Part shown: positions 11,341 to 24,453 of the stretch, in pieces
How the letters are laid out: the number at the start of each line of letters is the position of its first letter
Position numbering within the stretch: the first letter of the stretch is position 1
From: Camellia lanceoleosa
Lineage: Eukaryota; Streptophyta; Magnoliopsida; Ericales; Theaceae
DNA length: 64,000 nt
Direction: 5' to 3'
Assembly (NCBI GenBank): GCA_025200525.1
Contig: CM045762.1
Location: 125,989,752-126,053,751 of the forward strand
Notes under the pieces: model-generated
Seen by the model: the letters and a program-made list of their open reading frames with translations, nothing else
What the model was told of the DNA's origin: nothing
Database searches by the model: none
Translations under genes and position numbers: made by a program

Positions 11341-12904
11341 TGGTGTGGGTGTACGCCTACTTCCCAGACTAGAACCAGGTCGAGGCGGAGACCCTCGTCG
11401 TCCCCTTCTCTCGCCGTTCTGACGGGCGATCCCGAGGCCCCGGACACTTTTAGCTTCTTCCGCCGACACTATCACCCCCACCGAGGTATGTTTTACTTAC
11501 AATTGTTTAAGCTTTGCTTTCAAGCGTACATTTCTATATCAAGAGATAATCAATCAGATTTCATTTCACGTCACCCGGTACCGTGGGCTCCACTACCGCC
11601 GGTGATACGAGATCGGTATCTGGCCTTGACGAGACCTCGCATCGATTTTGCTGGAGGGCCCGGCTCTGCCGGGCTGGTACTGGTGAGCGTTTACACGCTG
11701 CACCCTAGGGTTACCGGAGCAGATAGTTCGATCCTTCCTCCCGAGCGCATGAGGGAGATCGAGGGTACAGCTTCCACAGAGATGGAGGACTACACCCTTG
11801 GGCCGTGGACGAGATGCCGACAGGGGCGAGGGCGACTACTCGAGTACGTCCGACCTTCTTGATGCGGCCTTTGGAGGGCTCCGAGCCGATCCAATGAGAC
11901 TCAAGGCCAGCCCGGGCAGAGGCAGAGCAGGAGTGGGTCGCCACAGAGGGCTCGAGCTCATGGCAGAGGGGAGTGCAGAGGACGAGGACGGCCGGCCCAC
12001 TCGCCACCGTGTTGACTTATAGGGCAGTGGGGAGACCTACCAGATCCCTTTTGCTCCTCCTACCGGGTCATGAGTTGGCCGGTATTCTCGACTTGCCTCC
12101 CAGATGTATTACTTTATTTACGCATCTTGCATTGTTATTTCATTTCATTCATGATATCCCATGTATCATCGATGTATTTAATACTTTTAGTAGGCTTCCT
12201 CCGAGTATACCCGGTACCAGGAGTCAATGCCTCGACGATGGGATGCCGCACGACTCTCGACGCTTTGGCCGTCTACAACCGCCGTATGTTCTATAATTAC
12301 GCGATCTCAAATCATACTGCTTTCGCACAATTTGCTACTTGCACAAAAATCGATAAACTGCTTCACAGCTTTCATACATCAGATTTATACATCGCATCTT
12401 GCATCGATTCATCATAAAGATTCACACACCAGACTCATACATCGTGACAAGCGCTTTCACGGCATCAGACCTTTGATAAACCGCCACGGCATTCACACAC
12501 TGCAGACTCATACACCGCATTCTCAGACTCGATAAACCGCCACGGCATTCACACCTTGTACTCATACATCGTGATTTCAGACCGATAAACCGCCACGCTT
12601 TACGATGTGTTTGTTCTTTGTATTTTCAGCCTCCTTTCCCGATCCCTCCAGTGGGTGGCGCTGCTCCAGCTGGGCCTCCCCTCTCTACTCGGGATGGCAA
12701 GATATTCCCTCGTACTAGAGGGGGAGGTGGTCACGTGGGGAGCAACTTACGAGCTCCAGTTCCAGGAGATGGTGAGTCGGAGGCGGGGACGGAGTCATTT
12801 GCGGAGGAGGCCGGGGATAGCTCGGGCTCGGCCCGACAAAGGATAGCCCGACGATGCTCCTGTGCTTTTGCCCAGGAAGAGGGCGAGGACTGATCCTCAG
12901 GCAT
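11341..12904 (+). pseudogene. E2 PMD-like gene remnant (3' exons), antisense to E2
   Basis: Exons 3 onward of the PMD-like gene, recognised by collinearity with 33795-35317 and 48969-58273. Exon 3 (about 11341-11485) reads VWVYAYF near its start and ends CACCGAG before GTATGTTTTAC. The next exon (about 11570-12090) is frameshifted. The last exon (12630-12904) encodes a Gly/Ser/Glu-rich tail with VPGDGESEAGTESFAEEAGD, ending in a basic patch PRKRARTD in a shifted frame. The first exons are missing because E1 inserted in the preceding intron. Introns show repeated CACGGCATTCACAC motifs (12460-12600). No intact product. Confidence 0.65.
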
Positions 12905-14633
12905 GAGGCCTGCTGCTGATGATGATGATTTTGTCGCTTTTTTTTTATTTCTTTTCTTGTACTCTTCTTTTGGTAGATAGAGTACTATGTCTCGCCAAGC
13001 AGTAGGTTTTTGCTTTTCTCAAACTATGTATTCGAAAAAGATGATATGAAACGAACTTTTGTTTGAAAAGAATGTTACATTTCTATATATATGCATATTT
13101 CATACTTCGCACTCCATTGCATCATATTACACCTCATATGTAAATGACATTGATCTTCTGTCTCACAATTAAACACTTGTTTTGTACTAATCAAATAACC
13201 AACCAACTAAACAAAGAAGCAAATTTCATACAAACCATCGCTCAATCCGAACATACAGCCCATATACTGGCCGAGGACTAATCTGCTAGGGATTGATCTG
13301 CATTTAGCCCATAACTCAGTATTCAGTTCATTCTGCACACAGCAAACTCTGAACAGATAGCCCCAATCTGATGAGACAGATCACAAAGCTGACACGGTTG
13401 CAGTTGAAACACACTCGGATGTCCCAAATTTTCCCTTTCCTTCTCTTGCTTTGCACGGATGTAGAGAATGGCACGGCATTCTGAGCACGCATTTATTTTG
13501 AGGTAAAGAGAGGTTTTTAACCCGTATCGAGCCTACAACCGACACACGGAGAACTCAAGTATGTAAAGTAAAAGGCACACGCCCTAAACATAACGAGACA
13601 CACTCGGAAAAGACGCAAAACTAAGTTGAGACTAACAAACCAAAAGACACGACACGGACGTGTTTGAAAACAAAAGATCTTGAGGAGCCAATTCTTCCCA
13701 GGTGTTTCCCACCCTCTCGATTTGTGATTTTGATCACTCGCCCTCGAGCTCGGTTTTTCTCACAAGACCTTCTACTCACTTTTCTCTCGGCTTACACATC
13801 TCTATTCTTTATTCTCTCATTTTCCATCCCTCCCCTGAGTGGTTGATAGATGAATAGGAAGGGGCAGATTCATGCCCGATACAGCTAGCTCATGGCTATT
13901 CCTTCCGGTAGATAGAGCGCTTCCGCAAATGCGTGCTGACGGTGGGGGGAAGACAGGATACCTGGCTCAACTGTGCCCCTGGTTCATTACTCTGACCATT
14001 CTTTTTGTTTTAAAACAGTTTTGATCAAAATGAACGCCAGATTAGCGTGCTTGGGCAATTTTTGATTTGAAAATCATGCAAGTCAGGTTGCAAGCACTGA
14101 AAGTTTTCCTTTTGGGTCCAAACATGGTCCAATTTTGGAGAATGAAATAGTTTTCGAGAAACTAGCCAACCTCAGTAAAAATTTTCAAAAACTATTTTTG
14201 CATACAGTCGATGCGCAACGAGCACGGAACTCACCATCGAGATGCGCAACCTCGGATCGGAGGCAATTTGGAAAATTGCCCCTGGCTCAAAAGGGGGAGA
14301 GGAAGGGCAACGGAAAGTTGCCCCTAGTTTGGATGACGACTGAGGGCAACTTTGGCAATAGATGGCAACGAAAAGTTGCCCCTTGTTTGATGATGCCGCA
14401 TGCCTATTGATGATTGAGCTCGACCGGCTCTCGTGCACGGAGAGGGCGAAGACACCACAAACAATATATGGACACATCGCCTTTGTAAGGCGTTGGACTG
14501 GTTCCGTATGAAGTTGATCACGCAGCTCCAATTGTTGCAACCGAGACATCGGATTCGAGGAAGCATGGGTAATCAAAACCATTACATGGACCGAGACGCT
14601 ATGGAAGCGTTGATTTGGACTTCGTGATGAAGT
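12905..14633 (+). other. E2 spacer with decayed DUF7745-like remnant and hairpin repeats
   Basis: Mostly non-coding. 13640-13920 matches the exon-intron-exon part of the E3 gene at 59560-59760, including the stretch ending CATCCCTCCCCTGAG and a short downstream exon remnant. 14265-14385 holds repeats of GGCAACGGAAAGTTGCCCC, which can pair GGCAAC with GTTGCC. 14000-14170 is shared with 36360-36540 (E4). Confidence 0.5.
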
Positions 14634-14676
14634 TGCCTACGTATCCCAAACATGGGAATCAAGCCTTACGTAGTTC
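14634..14676 (-). other. Conserved Tat 3' motif, copy A (E2)
   Basis: Read on the minus strand: GAACTACG-6 nt-TTGATTCC-7 nt-GGGATACGTAGGCA. It matches copy A of E1, E3 and E4 in sequence and in position after the integrase tail. Confidence 0.75.
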
Positions 14677-14928
14677 GGGGTAAGGTACTCTCGGGTATTT
14701 TAACCTTCACTATTTTTAGGCTCTTACTTTTGCCAAGGTGCCCGATGCGGGTTTTCGACCTTGCGAGCTATATTCTTGTTTCTTTTCTTCTTTTTCTTTT
14801 GTATTTTCATTTTTTATTTCTTTTGCTATATATTTTTTCCTTCTTTTTTTTGCATTTTTGCATCTTTCTTTGCTCTAACTTTTGCCCGGACCGCCCTTCC
14901 GGGTTTTCGGCCCAGCGAGCCTCTCAAA

Positions 14929-14980
14929 GGGTAAAAGTATAACAAATCCATGTTAAATGGTTTTGAGATTGAAGCCTCCT
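14929..14980 (-). pseudogene. E2 integrase C-terminal tail remnant
   Basis: Minus strand reads SISKPFNMDLLYFYP, then GAGAGGCTCG, parallel to the E3 integrase end (PINMDKLKKYYP-stop). Upstream sequence (14980-15900) is the shared non-coding segment, not pol. Confidence 0.7.
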
Positions 14981-15949
14981 CTTTTCCGGGAGAATGACTG
15001 TTGCAGTGCTTTGCAGGAGATTCCATCATGGTTGCATTACAAACTTCTTTTGGTGAAATCTAATCTTTTGCTCCGATTACGGTGCCTCTTGATCGAGGGT
15101 CGCTTCGAGTCCGCCTCACTGTGCCTTGCATTGATAGCCAACCATCGAACACTCTAGATCTTTGGTCCATGGTTTGGAAAGGAGGGTCGAGCCTTGAGGC
15201 CGAGAGCGATCCTAAGCTTGTAATCTCAAGAGCGATTCCACATGTGTCTTTGCAAGACCGCACAAAACATTTTGTTTTTGAAAGTTTTTAAGAAAGCGAC
15301 AAATCGTCAGATTAAAGATAGTGCGGAACCATCCGATCAAAGTTAGGGTCCTTCTCAAGACTACGCTGACAAGGATGATTTCATTCATTAAAAGTTTAGC
15401 ACGCCTCTCTTTCTTTCAAAATGATCAAAACTTTGTAAAACCCGAGAAATTTCTTCCTCTTCGTTTTCACCGCAGTGCTTAAAAGGTTTCAAAAACCTTA
15501 ATTCAAAGCAATAATTTTTAAGGCACAAAAGAGCAGGCGGAATGTGTTGTCACCTCATTCGAATTCTCTGGCACAACTAGCCCAATACAATCAATAAGCA
15601 TGGAAACACGGTAGCCACGGCTGTTTCATTCAGATTTCCCCGGGTGTAAACTGGCTCCACAGCGGAGGGGGACCCAAAAAGAAAGCAAAAAAAGAAGTAA
15701 TTACAAAACGGTGCTTGAGGCAACAACCCCGAAGTCACCTAGTATTCTTATACAAAAGAGGGACTGACTCATTACAATTAGACAGACCCTTAAACAACAG
15801 GACTGACTCAAAACAATGAGACAGACTCAAGACAAAACAAAAGACTGACTCGACACCCAAGTCAGCAGGTGCAAGGCCAAGATTCACGGATGCCCAAAAA
15901 TGTGTGCCAAATGCCATATCCAAAAATGTACCAAACACGGACCACATGC

Positions 15950-16960
15950 GATTCACCTTCTGCTTACATACTCGCGGTATCTGTATCTTCAAAATCCAAC
16001 AACTGAGTGGTGACGGACTTTGCCGAAGTGGGAGGGAGGATAACTTCGTTATCAATCAAATCTTGCACCTCGTGCCGAAGACGGAAACAATTATCAGTGG
16101 CATGGCCAGTCTGTTGATGGTACGCACAAAGACAGGAAGCATCATGGGTATCGTGGAGATTCTTCGGAGCGCCGCTCCAGTGGGCTTAAGGTGTCCCTTT
16201 CGCAAGGATCCGCAATGCCTTGGACAATGGCATATAGAGAGTATGAAAGACCCCGCCCTGGCCGGTACTTTGGAGCACTCTTGCTAGATGCACTAGCAAA
16301 CGGATCGGAAGTGCCTTGATTTTTGATCCCTTCCGAATGCAAGGCCGAAGGGGAAGAACTGCTTTTGGCATGACGGGCCTATCCCGATTCTCCGATTGAC
16401 CGAATTGCCCTCGTGGAGTGGGGAAAACGCCTCCACAACTTCGACATAATCGCGGATATCTCTGTTTGTTCATTCCTCCCTTTCAAAGCCTCTATCGCCT
16501 ACGAAGCTTGTTCAATAGGGTCGGCCTCGCCTTCATCTTGTCTTTGCCTCTCGCCTCACCGATGAGAGGTTTGGGTTGGTACTGCACATCATCATAGGGT
16601 GGAGGTCATCTCCGATCGATTGAGCTCGATCACAATCCGCCTAAAGAATGGGCTCTTGGGGTTCAAATTTCCAGATATGGTGCAACCGTGGCGGTTGACA
16701 TTCCGTAAGCGAGATCCGCCACGCACCTGGAGATCACCTATCATCCCCATTAACTCGAATGTAGTGGGCTCATGAGCGATAGAACTGGGGGTCCAAATTG
16801 GGTGTACAATGGGCGACCTAGGCGGTGCGGCATATCAACAAGAGGCTTCATCTTGTGGGTGGTTCCTTGACCCATTGCGCCGTCAGACCACAATTTCTTC
16901 GAGTTCTCGTCATGTTCGGTCTTGCCTCAAAGAAGGAGAAGACACTAGCTATTCTGACTC
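15950..16960 (-). pseudogene. gag: E2 gag remnant
   Basis: Minus strand. Recognisable pieces are FHTLYMPLSKALRIL (about 16190-16300), equivalent to FTPLHMPLSKALEVL in E1, and the sequence around 16000-16110 equivalent to the CxYH..GH..C gag end that is clearer in E4. Upstream parts match E4 (RIVIELN, NPNLSS) but are frameshifted, and the capsid core with the GSGDP motif was not found. Several stops and frame changes. The start cannot be set. Confidence 0.6.
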
Positions 16961-17611
16961 AACTCTCTGAATCTCTGAACTGAAACGGAAAACAAGCAGT
17001 ATGTCAGCCCCAACCAGATCAAACACGGGTGTAGTCGAACAATGACTTACTATCAACACTGCTCTCAAGTCATCGCCCCAAATCTGAATCCGACACCCGC
17101 AGATATAACTGATTCTCAAAAACTGATACTGGTGCCCTCAGGCCTGATACCCAGACTTGCAAACTGGTATATGCACTCCCTGTAGAGATACACTTTCAAA
17201 GCACATAGCAAGTAAATGAGAGCCAATACACCCCTATGTTGGGATAGGGTTTCCCTGTCCTATTTTGTCAGGAACTAGGGTTTCACTACGCACACAGCGG
17301 TTTCAAACAACCTATGATCGGGTAAGTAACCTGTCCTAGTTTGGAATGGTCACTATGGATTCCGAATATGCACTAGGTCGAATGGTCGAAAAGGGTGCCC
17401 CGGTAAAACCGGGGTTTGTGTTCTATATCGGCAGAGAGCTCCGCAACCGTCACTTATGGACATGCCTTGACAAGACAAGCCTCCAAAGAAACCGCCAGAA
17501 TAGCAGATGGCCAACACGGTGTCCTAGGCGCACCAATGCACATGCAATGCAAAGAAACACATAAGTGTAGTCAAAACAGGATATCACGAGTTCGAGTCAA
17601 GCTCTCTAAAC
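16961..17611 (-). other. E2 leader between primer-binding site and gag
   Basis: Non-coding leader, collinear with 39330-39966 of E4 (shared GGTAAAACCGGGGTTTGTG and CACGGTGTCCTAGGCGCACC). No ORF with support. Confidence 0.55.
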
Positions 17612-17629
17612 TCCCCAGCAGAGTCGCCA
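17612..17629 (-). other. E2 primer-binding site, tRNA-Arg type
   Basis: Minus strand TGGCGACTCTGCTGGGGA, 5 nt inside the LTR end. Primer-binding sites of this TGGCGACTC form complement the 3' end of a tRNA-Arg and are usual for Ogre/Tat elements. The equivalent place in E4 (39968-39985) is eroded. Confidence 0.75.
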
Positions 17630-17634
17630 GAAAC

Positions 17635-20600
17635 TGTAGCACGTCCGGCGGAGGGACCTCGCTACCTCGCGCTACAGTTCGGACTCTTCTTTTTTGTTTG
17701 TTGCGGTTCTTAAATCTTGAACCAAAGAGTCCAACTCTGGCAAGTCGTTTTGAAGAAAAACAGATTTTTTGAAAAGTAGTGCCAAACAGGGACTGCTTTG
17801 CCAGATTACAGAGTCGCCACCTAAATATTTTTTAAAATGGGAAATTTAGGAAACCCTGACTCGGTGCCGAAGGCCACATGTCCGTCATCACCAAAGTGGT
17901 CTTGGCTCGGGAGCTTGGGTACGATCGGGGAAGGTCAGCTATGAGCATTCTTTCGCCCGTCCAAGACCGCCTCTACTAACCGTGATATCCGCTTTTGAAA
18001 ACTTTATGTTCTTATTCCGGTTATTAACCTAGAATTACTATGTGATGCGACAACACAAAAGTATAGACTAGATCGCCTAACTTGGAAATAAACATTGCAT
18101 ATCCGCTTTTGTCTCAAAAACGTGTTGGATTTTTGCTACTCGCAAGTATGCTAAAATACGGATTTCAATGAGTTGTTCCAACTCAGGCAATCCAACCTCC
18201 ACCCACAGGCATTCAAACAGTTTATCATGTAAGCATTTAGCCGCATGGCAAGCATACTGTCATGGAAACATTCACACGCATGTGATATGCTAAAGCATAA
18301 ATACTTACATCGTACTCCGTGCCAAAACAAGGAACTAGTTAGCAAACATGCATGACCTAGTTCATGTTAAGTGGCTAATGCGACACATACAAGAGTGTAA
18401 TCTAAACAAGCTCGGCTAACCCTAAACATGGCACATGAGATGCAATGACTATCACGTATTCAATTTGGAATTGAAAGTACGATGCGGTTTGCATGATGTG
18501 CCGAGCCCGATGTATGTAAACAAATGCATGAATGCACGCATGCATTGCATAAGGTATGCTAAAATAGACGTGCCCTAATCTACCATCGAAAGCGGGTAAA
18601 TAAAAGGGAAGAAAGAAATGGGGGTTGGAAGACATACACCCACTCACCCACACTTATTACAACTTTGCCCTCGCCGAGGGACCAAAAGAATAATACAAAT
18701 TAATTAACTACATAAGCTAATTAATTATTACAAATTAACTAAATTAATTAACAAATTAACTAAGTTAATTAAAGCGAACGCCTCGGGAAGAGGGCTCAAA
18801 TGTAGCGCCGAATTGGCTCTAATCGCATCGCCATGCACGGATTGCCTCTGCTTCTCGCTATCCACCTCTGAAAATTACCAAAATCCTGTGAGTGCCTCTC
18901 GAGCCGGAGATCACCACCGGCCGTAGAATACCACCCGGTGAAGGAGGAGGCCACCGCACGTAATTGTTCCATCGGTTGGGAAAAACATCACGGCCGGCAC
19001 TAAAAAGTGCCGGTCGGTACAAAATGTTATGCAGATCCTGCAACTTACAGCAGCAGAGGACAAACTATGCATGGCAAGGCAATTCAAAACATGTATGCAC
19101 AAAACACATCCCACATCATGTTAATGACTCAATAGGGGTATGTGCCTCGATTCGGACCACCAATCACGATTTCCATGCATGATGGCCCTAAGAACCAAGA
19201 GTACAAATTTGATTTCAAATGCATGCAAATCACATAGGCACAAAAAGGGTGCCAAACCTCTATCAAACTCACTTCAAGAGACTTGGCATGCATGTCAATG
19301 TGATGAAGCCCTAAGCATGTTAACTAGGCATGCAACATGGACTATGCAATGCATTTATGCAAGCATACAAACAAGCATATAAGGCAAGCATGAAAACCAA
19401 TGAAATGATAGACTTTGACATGAATTAGGCAACTCAAAATGCCTAAAATCAAGAGCCAAAATGCCTACAATTGGGGACTAAACACACACACACACATGCA
19501 CATGTTAAGGTACCAAACCCAAGGCAAAAACAAGCAACATTCAAGCACACTTAAAGAGGCCAAACATGGACAACTAACATGCATTAAAGGCTCTGAATTC
19601 ATGCAAAAACATGATGCAAAATCATGCAATGAAGCATGCCAAACAAAGCATGCAAATGGTCTTAGGCTTAAGGCAAGCCGATGGGGCTTTGAACCACACC
19701 TAGGCAAGGCAATTATGGCATGCACTTAACAACTCAAAACAGATGTGTAGCATGTCAAAACAAAGCCAAATGGCTACTTAGATGGCATCTAAGAGTCATT
19801 AAGTCAAAGGCATGCATTGAAGCCAAAACAAGGGCATGCAACACATGCTCCTAAAGCATTAACAAGGCCACTAAGGCAAGCATACAAGCACACCAAGGGG
19901 ACTGAAATTGCATGTCAAGTGGCCCCAAACCACCAAAATAATATTTAACAACGCATGCTACACATGCACACACTTGAGACCAACAAGCCACCATACAAAG
20001 GAGCTATATTAAACATGCTAAAATCAAACCAAATAACTATGGTCAGACCTAAAACATGTTAAAATAAGCACAAAAGCTTCATGAATCAAGGCCTAAAACA
20101 TGCTGAAAATGAAGGCATACAACCTAGTGCATGTTAAGGCATAATAAGGCATTACAAGGCAACTATGCTAAGCATGCATAAGGGACCTAAACCAACTTGA
20201 AATCATGTTATAACATGGCAATATAAGCATGGAAAACAAGTCAAACGTGCTCAACACACACTCAAGCATGAAGCTCCATAAGGAAGCAAAGTTTGCCCTT
20301 TTCAAGGACACCAAGGAGAGGGGGTGACCCTCCCCTTTTTGAGACTTCAAGGCATTTTCACCACTGAAATCCCTTAAGATTTCAGTGGTGAAGAGATCCT
20401 ATCACCAAAATCTCGGATCTCTCACAAAATAGCACAAAAAGTGACCTTTTCAAGGCCTAAGGGTGGTCAAACCTACCCAAACCACTAAACACTCTTAATA
20501 TACAACAAAGAGGGTTAAAAATCAGAACTTTTTTGTGCCAAACACTAAGCTCAAAAACTGTTTTAAAGCAAGTAAAAACAAGGTACAAGAATGGGGTAAA

Positions 20601-21371
20601 AAGGGAGTTAAGTTCTTACCCTTGTAGCCTTCTTTAACAAAGATGGTGTGATGGCTTCTTTGAGCTTCAAACCAACTCCAAAGCTTCAAAACAAACCTCT
20701 GAACCCTCAAGAACCAAAGGAAGGTGAAACACTAGGTGCTTGTGTGCAAAAGTGTGAACTAAAGCACCTAGTGTACTAAATAAGCAAGAAAGGAGAGAGA
20801 TAAGATAGATACATGATCTAACCTAAAACCAGAGCTTGGTCTCTCTCTAAAATGGCTGAAACCTCTTAAGAATCCCAACCCTAAGCCAAGAAGAAGAGCC
20901 TTCCTCTTATAGAACTTGTAAGACTTACAAGCTAAGCAAACAAGGGCTCATCCCTCCATACACGTGTATGGAGGGGAAGCCAACGGCACACAGCTGTCTG
21001 AAAATATCTCAGAAAGCAAGTGCACAGTGTCCGGCCGGCCAAAGATGTCATTTTGACAAAATTGAGTGCCGACCTGCACAAAATAGTGCCGACCGGCACA
21101 ATATAGTGCCGGTGGCAACTACAGCCAGCCGGTGGCCTCTAGCCACAGCCGGTGGTGTGTGGGAATGCCTCACAAAGCATTCCTCGCCTCTAAGACTTAA
21201 ACACAGTGTGCGTGCAAAACCGACACAAAACGGTCAAGTTCGGAGGTCCTGAGGCAAGGCGCGCGAGCCGAGAACTCCGGGAACTCCAAACGAACACACA
21301 CATGGATGATCACCGAGTGTTCAAACGGTGACGTCCGAGTCTTGAGGACGGTCAAAAATGGGGCGTCTACA
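17635..21371 (-). repeat. E2 5' LTR (3.74 kb)
   Basis: On the minus strand it starts TGTAGACGCCCC at 21371 and ends GTGCTACA at 17635, next to the primer-binding site. Collinear with both E4 LTRs but clearly more diverged from them than they are from each other. A TATA box 460 bp in implies a short U3 and a very long R-U5. The 19050-20200 interior is dense in GCATG/CATGC words. Confidence 0.85.
20903..20911 (-). promoter_or_regulatory. Likely TATA box of the E2 5' LTR
   Basis: TATAAGAGG on the minus strand, conserved at 27720-27728 and 43255-43263 in the E4 LTRs, about 460 bp from the LTR start. Confidence 0.55.
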
Positions 21372-23773
21372 CATGTATTCAAAGAATTATAAGCAATAAC
21401 AATGCAAGTTAGAATTCGGTGCATGCAATACAAATGGATGCAAACATGAAGAATGCTAAACAAAACATGATGCTCCTAAACTAACCATCATAAGCTAGAA
21501 AGACGTGGGGTTGGAAGACGTACATTAGTACAACATTGCGCCCTCACACAGGAGGGTCCGAATGAACTAACTAGCTAACTAATTAAAGCTAAGCTAATTA
21601 TTACAAAACAAATGAATAATTAGCTAAACTACTTAACTAATTATTACAACGACAAATGAACTAATTAATTAACTAATCTAGCTAATTAAAATAATTATAT
21701 CACGAGACAAATTAGCTATTTTAGCTAATTAAGTACAAAGCCACTACTTTAATCACAACACTAACATATACAATATAGATCCCGAGGATCGATGGAGGAC
21801 TCATGCATGAATGTGGTTTCTACGCGAAAAAAGGGACTGTTTCTACTACTGAATGTCTCTGTTGCACACTAGAACACTTGCACAGATTTCCACCTCCAGA
21901 CCAACTCTATTCTTTATTAGGAGAACACTGCTTGATTTTGCACTCTGGCCAGCAAAGGGCCTGCTGTCCACTGATGATGGCTTGTCGGCCACTGATGATA
22001 GAATTTCCCTGCTGCAATAGAGAGCAAATAGAGCAGAGACAGTGTATTCTCAAGGGTTTGTTTGCATATTTACCCCCTCCTTATCATTTGAATAGCTCAA
22101 AAGAGTAGTGAAACTTGATTCACAAACCATCAATCTATGCAATTTCATTGCATGATGGTTCATGAACTAAAGTGTGCAAGTTCAATAAATGCAATAAAAC
22201 AAGACTCTCAAAACCACCTCCCTATCATGAAAGATCAAGGGAAGTAGTTGACAATGAATCTTGAACCGTTTTCATCACTAATGAGCATGAAACGACTCAA
22301 GACTCAAGGGTTCAATTAACGTCCGATTGAACCCAAACAAGTTATTATCTTGCACCTTTTTTAGTCTCAATTTTATTACTTCATTTTAGATTACCATCCA
22401 TTCTTTAATCAATTGAGTCCAAAAGGTGAAGTTAACTCCTCTAATGGAAAGAGGGCTTAAACCAAGAGTTACTTTGGGCTTGAAAGAGACATCATACCGT
22501 TGGTAATGAAACCCCAAAGAGATTAAACCATTAAGCATGACATCTCAATCTCATGCTTAAACAAACAAGTAGTTTGAAACCACTTTCAAAGCAAAACAAA
22601 AGCCAAGAAAGGAGGGAGGTTGTAGAGGTGATTAAGAGTGATCACAAGTATGAAAAGCCATAAATAAATGCAATCAACTCAAATAAGATGGTGTCTAAGG
22701 CCTAAAACACCAAACTCATGGGACAATTACACTACAATCATGCAAAACAAAGCTCAAATGCAACAAATACTTAAAGATAGTCCTAAAATAGTCTAAAAAC
22801 AATCCTAAACATGCTAGAATGAAGACAAAAATAGCTAGATTAATAAGCTAAAACATGAAGCATGTTAGGCTAGTAACCAAAACACAAGGAGGGGAGGCTA
22901 ACCCCTCCAATTTTGAATTTCAAAACATGATTTTAGCCATTGAAATAACTCTAAAAATCAGTATTTAAAAGCTCAAAAAAAGATAGTGCAAATGTGGGAA
23001 ACACAAGGGTAAAGGCCTTAAGAGTAATGTGTAGAGAAGGATGAGCCACCCCTCAACCTTTATTGGTCTTAAAACCCAAGTTTCAGCCCAAAAATACAGA
23101 GTTTTTACAGCCCAAAAACAGTTGGAAAATAGAAAAAAAAAAAAAAAGAGTGATTAAAGTAAGTAAAGAGGCAAAGCTTTATACCTCTTGAAGAGAAGAA
23201 TCAATTTCAAGCAATAAAACAAGACCAACGCACCCTCAAGAGCTTAAACAAGGCTCAAAGGTACCTTAACTTGAAGATGGAGAAGTTTGGTTAAGATGTA
23301 TAGGCAAAGGTGAAGAAATTTGCTATAGAGAGAGAGAGAGAATTGTAGAGAGAGGAAAAAATTTTCTCCAAAATTTTTCTAACCCCAAAGCAAGAGGGAA
23401 GGCTCTTTATATGTAGACAAACATGAAATTCCCTCAAGAACATCTAGCCATACACGTGGGAGCAGATACATGCATCTGTGCGAACAGCTGGCACAACTGT
23501 CACAAAATATCTACAAAACACATTGGTGGTCGGCTACCAAAAGCAATGGCCGACAGCCCATAGAGGTGGCTGGCAAGCCATCAGAGGTTTGCAGGCTTGA
23601 AGATCACTGGGTTTGGTCCAAAAACAAGGCAACAGGGGTGTAGGGTTTGAAAGGCTCGAAACTGTGGCATTCCGTTGAGGACTTTGAGCACTTGACAAGC
23701 ATATGTATTCATCATTGGGTGTGCAAGCGATGACGTCCAAGTCGTAAGGGCCGTAAAAAATGGGGTGTCTACG
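21372..23773 (-). repeat. E3 3' LTR, truncated by E2 insertion
   Basis: Minus strand starts at 23773 with (C)GTAGACACCCCATTTTTTACGG, next to a polypurine-like GTCAAAAAGGGACAAC (23774-23789). A TATA-like ATATAAA is at 23406-23412. The interior has the same order of AATTAATTA-rich block (21560-21740) and CATGC-rich block as the other LTRs but is strongly diverged, and it stops at 21372 where E2 begins. A purine run and (GA)n lie at 23135-23150 and 23328-23341. Confidence 0.7.
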
Positions 23774-24248
23774 GTTGTCCCTTTTTGACAGAACTTGGAG
23801 TCATAAAATGATGTGAGTGAATATCAAAGCCCAAAGATGACCCATTTTGACAAGGCTGTAAGAGTTGGACAAACAATCAAGACAAAAATAAATGGTTGCG
23901 CCTGCAGGCTGCCTACATATCCCTTTGAAAAGAATCAAACTAGCGTAGTTCTAAGGCATAATGCAAATGATATGCATGAAGGAAACTTTGAAAGCTGGAC
24001 TTACATGCTTCGCAAAGCCGGCTATTTTGAAAACTCATGATCATGCAAGATGATGCAATAGGCAATAACAGATCCAATAAGCAAGATAACAAGATATGAA
24101 TGAACAACTTCAAACTTAAAACCAACATAGGTCTAAAACAAACTCTAACCACGCCAAAACAAGAGACGAGGTAAGAAAACACCGCCCAGGGTTGTGTTTC
24201 ATAGATCCTAAGAAATTAGGATATGAAAACCACTTAGGGTCACGTTTC
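23774..24248 (-). other. E3 3' UTR end: polypurine tract, motif B, array edge
   Basis: Non-coding. The polypurine tract is at 23774-23789. Motif copy B on the minus strand at 23911-23951 reads GAACTACG, TTGATTC, GGGATATGTAGGCA. 24185-24240 holds a decayed unit of the array that continues at 45985. The last five bases, GTTTC, are the target duplication of solo LTR G. Confidence 0.7.
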
Positions 24249-24453
24249 TGTCACGACCCAAACCCGGCCCTATGGGTTTAGTATCAGAATCGCCAAGAAT
24301 CCGAGATTACCAAAGGCACCGCTAATCGATGTCTGAAGATCTGAGAGTTCGGGGCTGACGGAAGCCAAAACAGTAAATAACTAGTGTCCATTGAGCTGTG
24401 AAAATCTGTATGCCAAAACATTTTATCCACATATGCATAGAAGATGCAGATCT
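24249..24453 (-). repeat. Solo LTR G, left fragment
   Basis: Begins TGTCACGACCCAAACCCGGCC, a frequent terminus of plant gypsy LTRs. The remainder of this LTR is at 43716-45979, separated by E4. It is preceded by GTTTC (24244-24248), which recurs at 45980-45984. Confidence 0.7.

Larger units (their letters stand above)
11266..21371 (-). mobile_element. E2: non-autonomous Tat/Ogre-type element, 5' part
   Basis: Minus-strand element with a complete 5' LTR (17635-21371), primer-binding site, gag remnant, pol-replacing non-coding segment, integrase tail, antisense DUF7745-like remnant and antisense PMD 3' exons. It is cut at 11266 by the end of E1; its 3' LTR and the first PMD exons would lie left of E1, outside the window. 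It sits in the 3' LTR of E3, whose sequence resumes at 21372. The first 5 flanking bases are CATGT. Confidence 0.8.

Noticed and set aside
16186..16473. A host gene at the 95-codon minus ORF
   Set aside because: YMPLSKALRIL identifies it as the gag C-terminal linker of E2.
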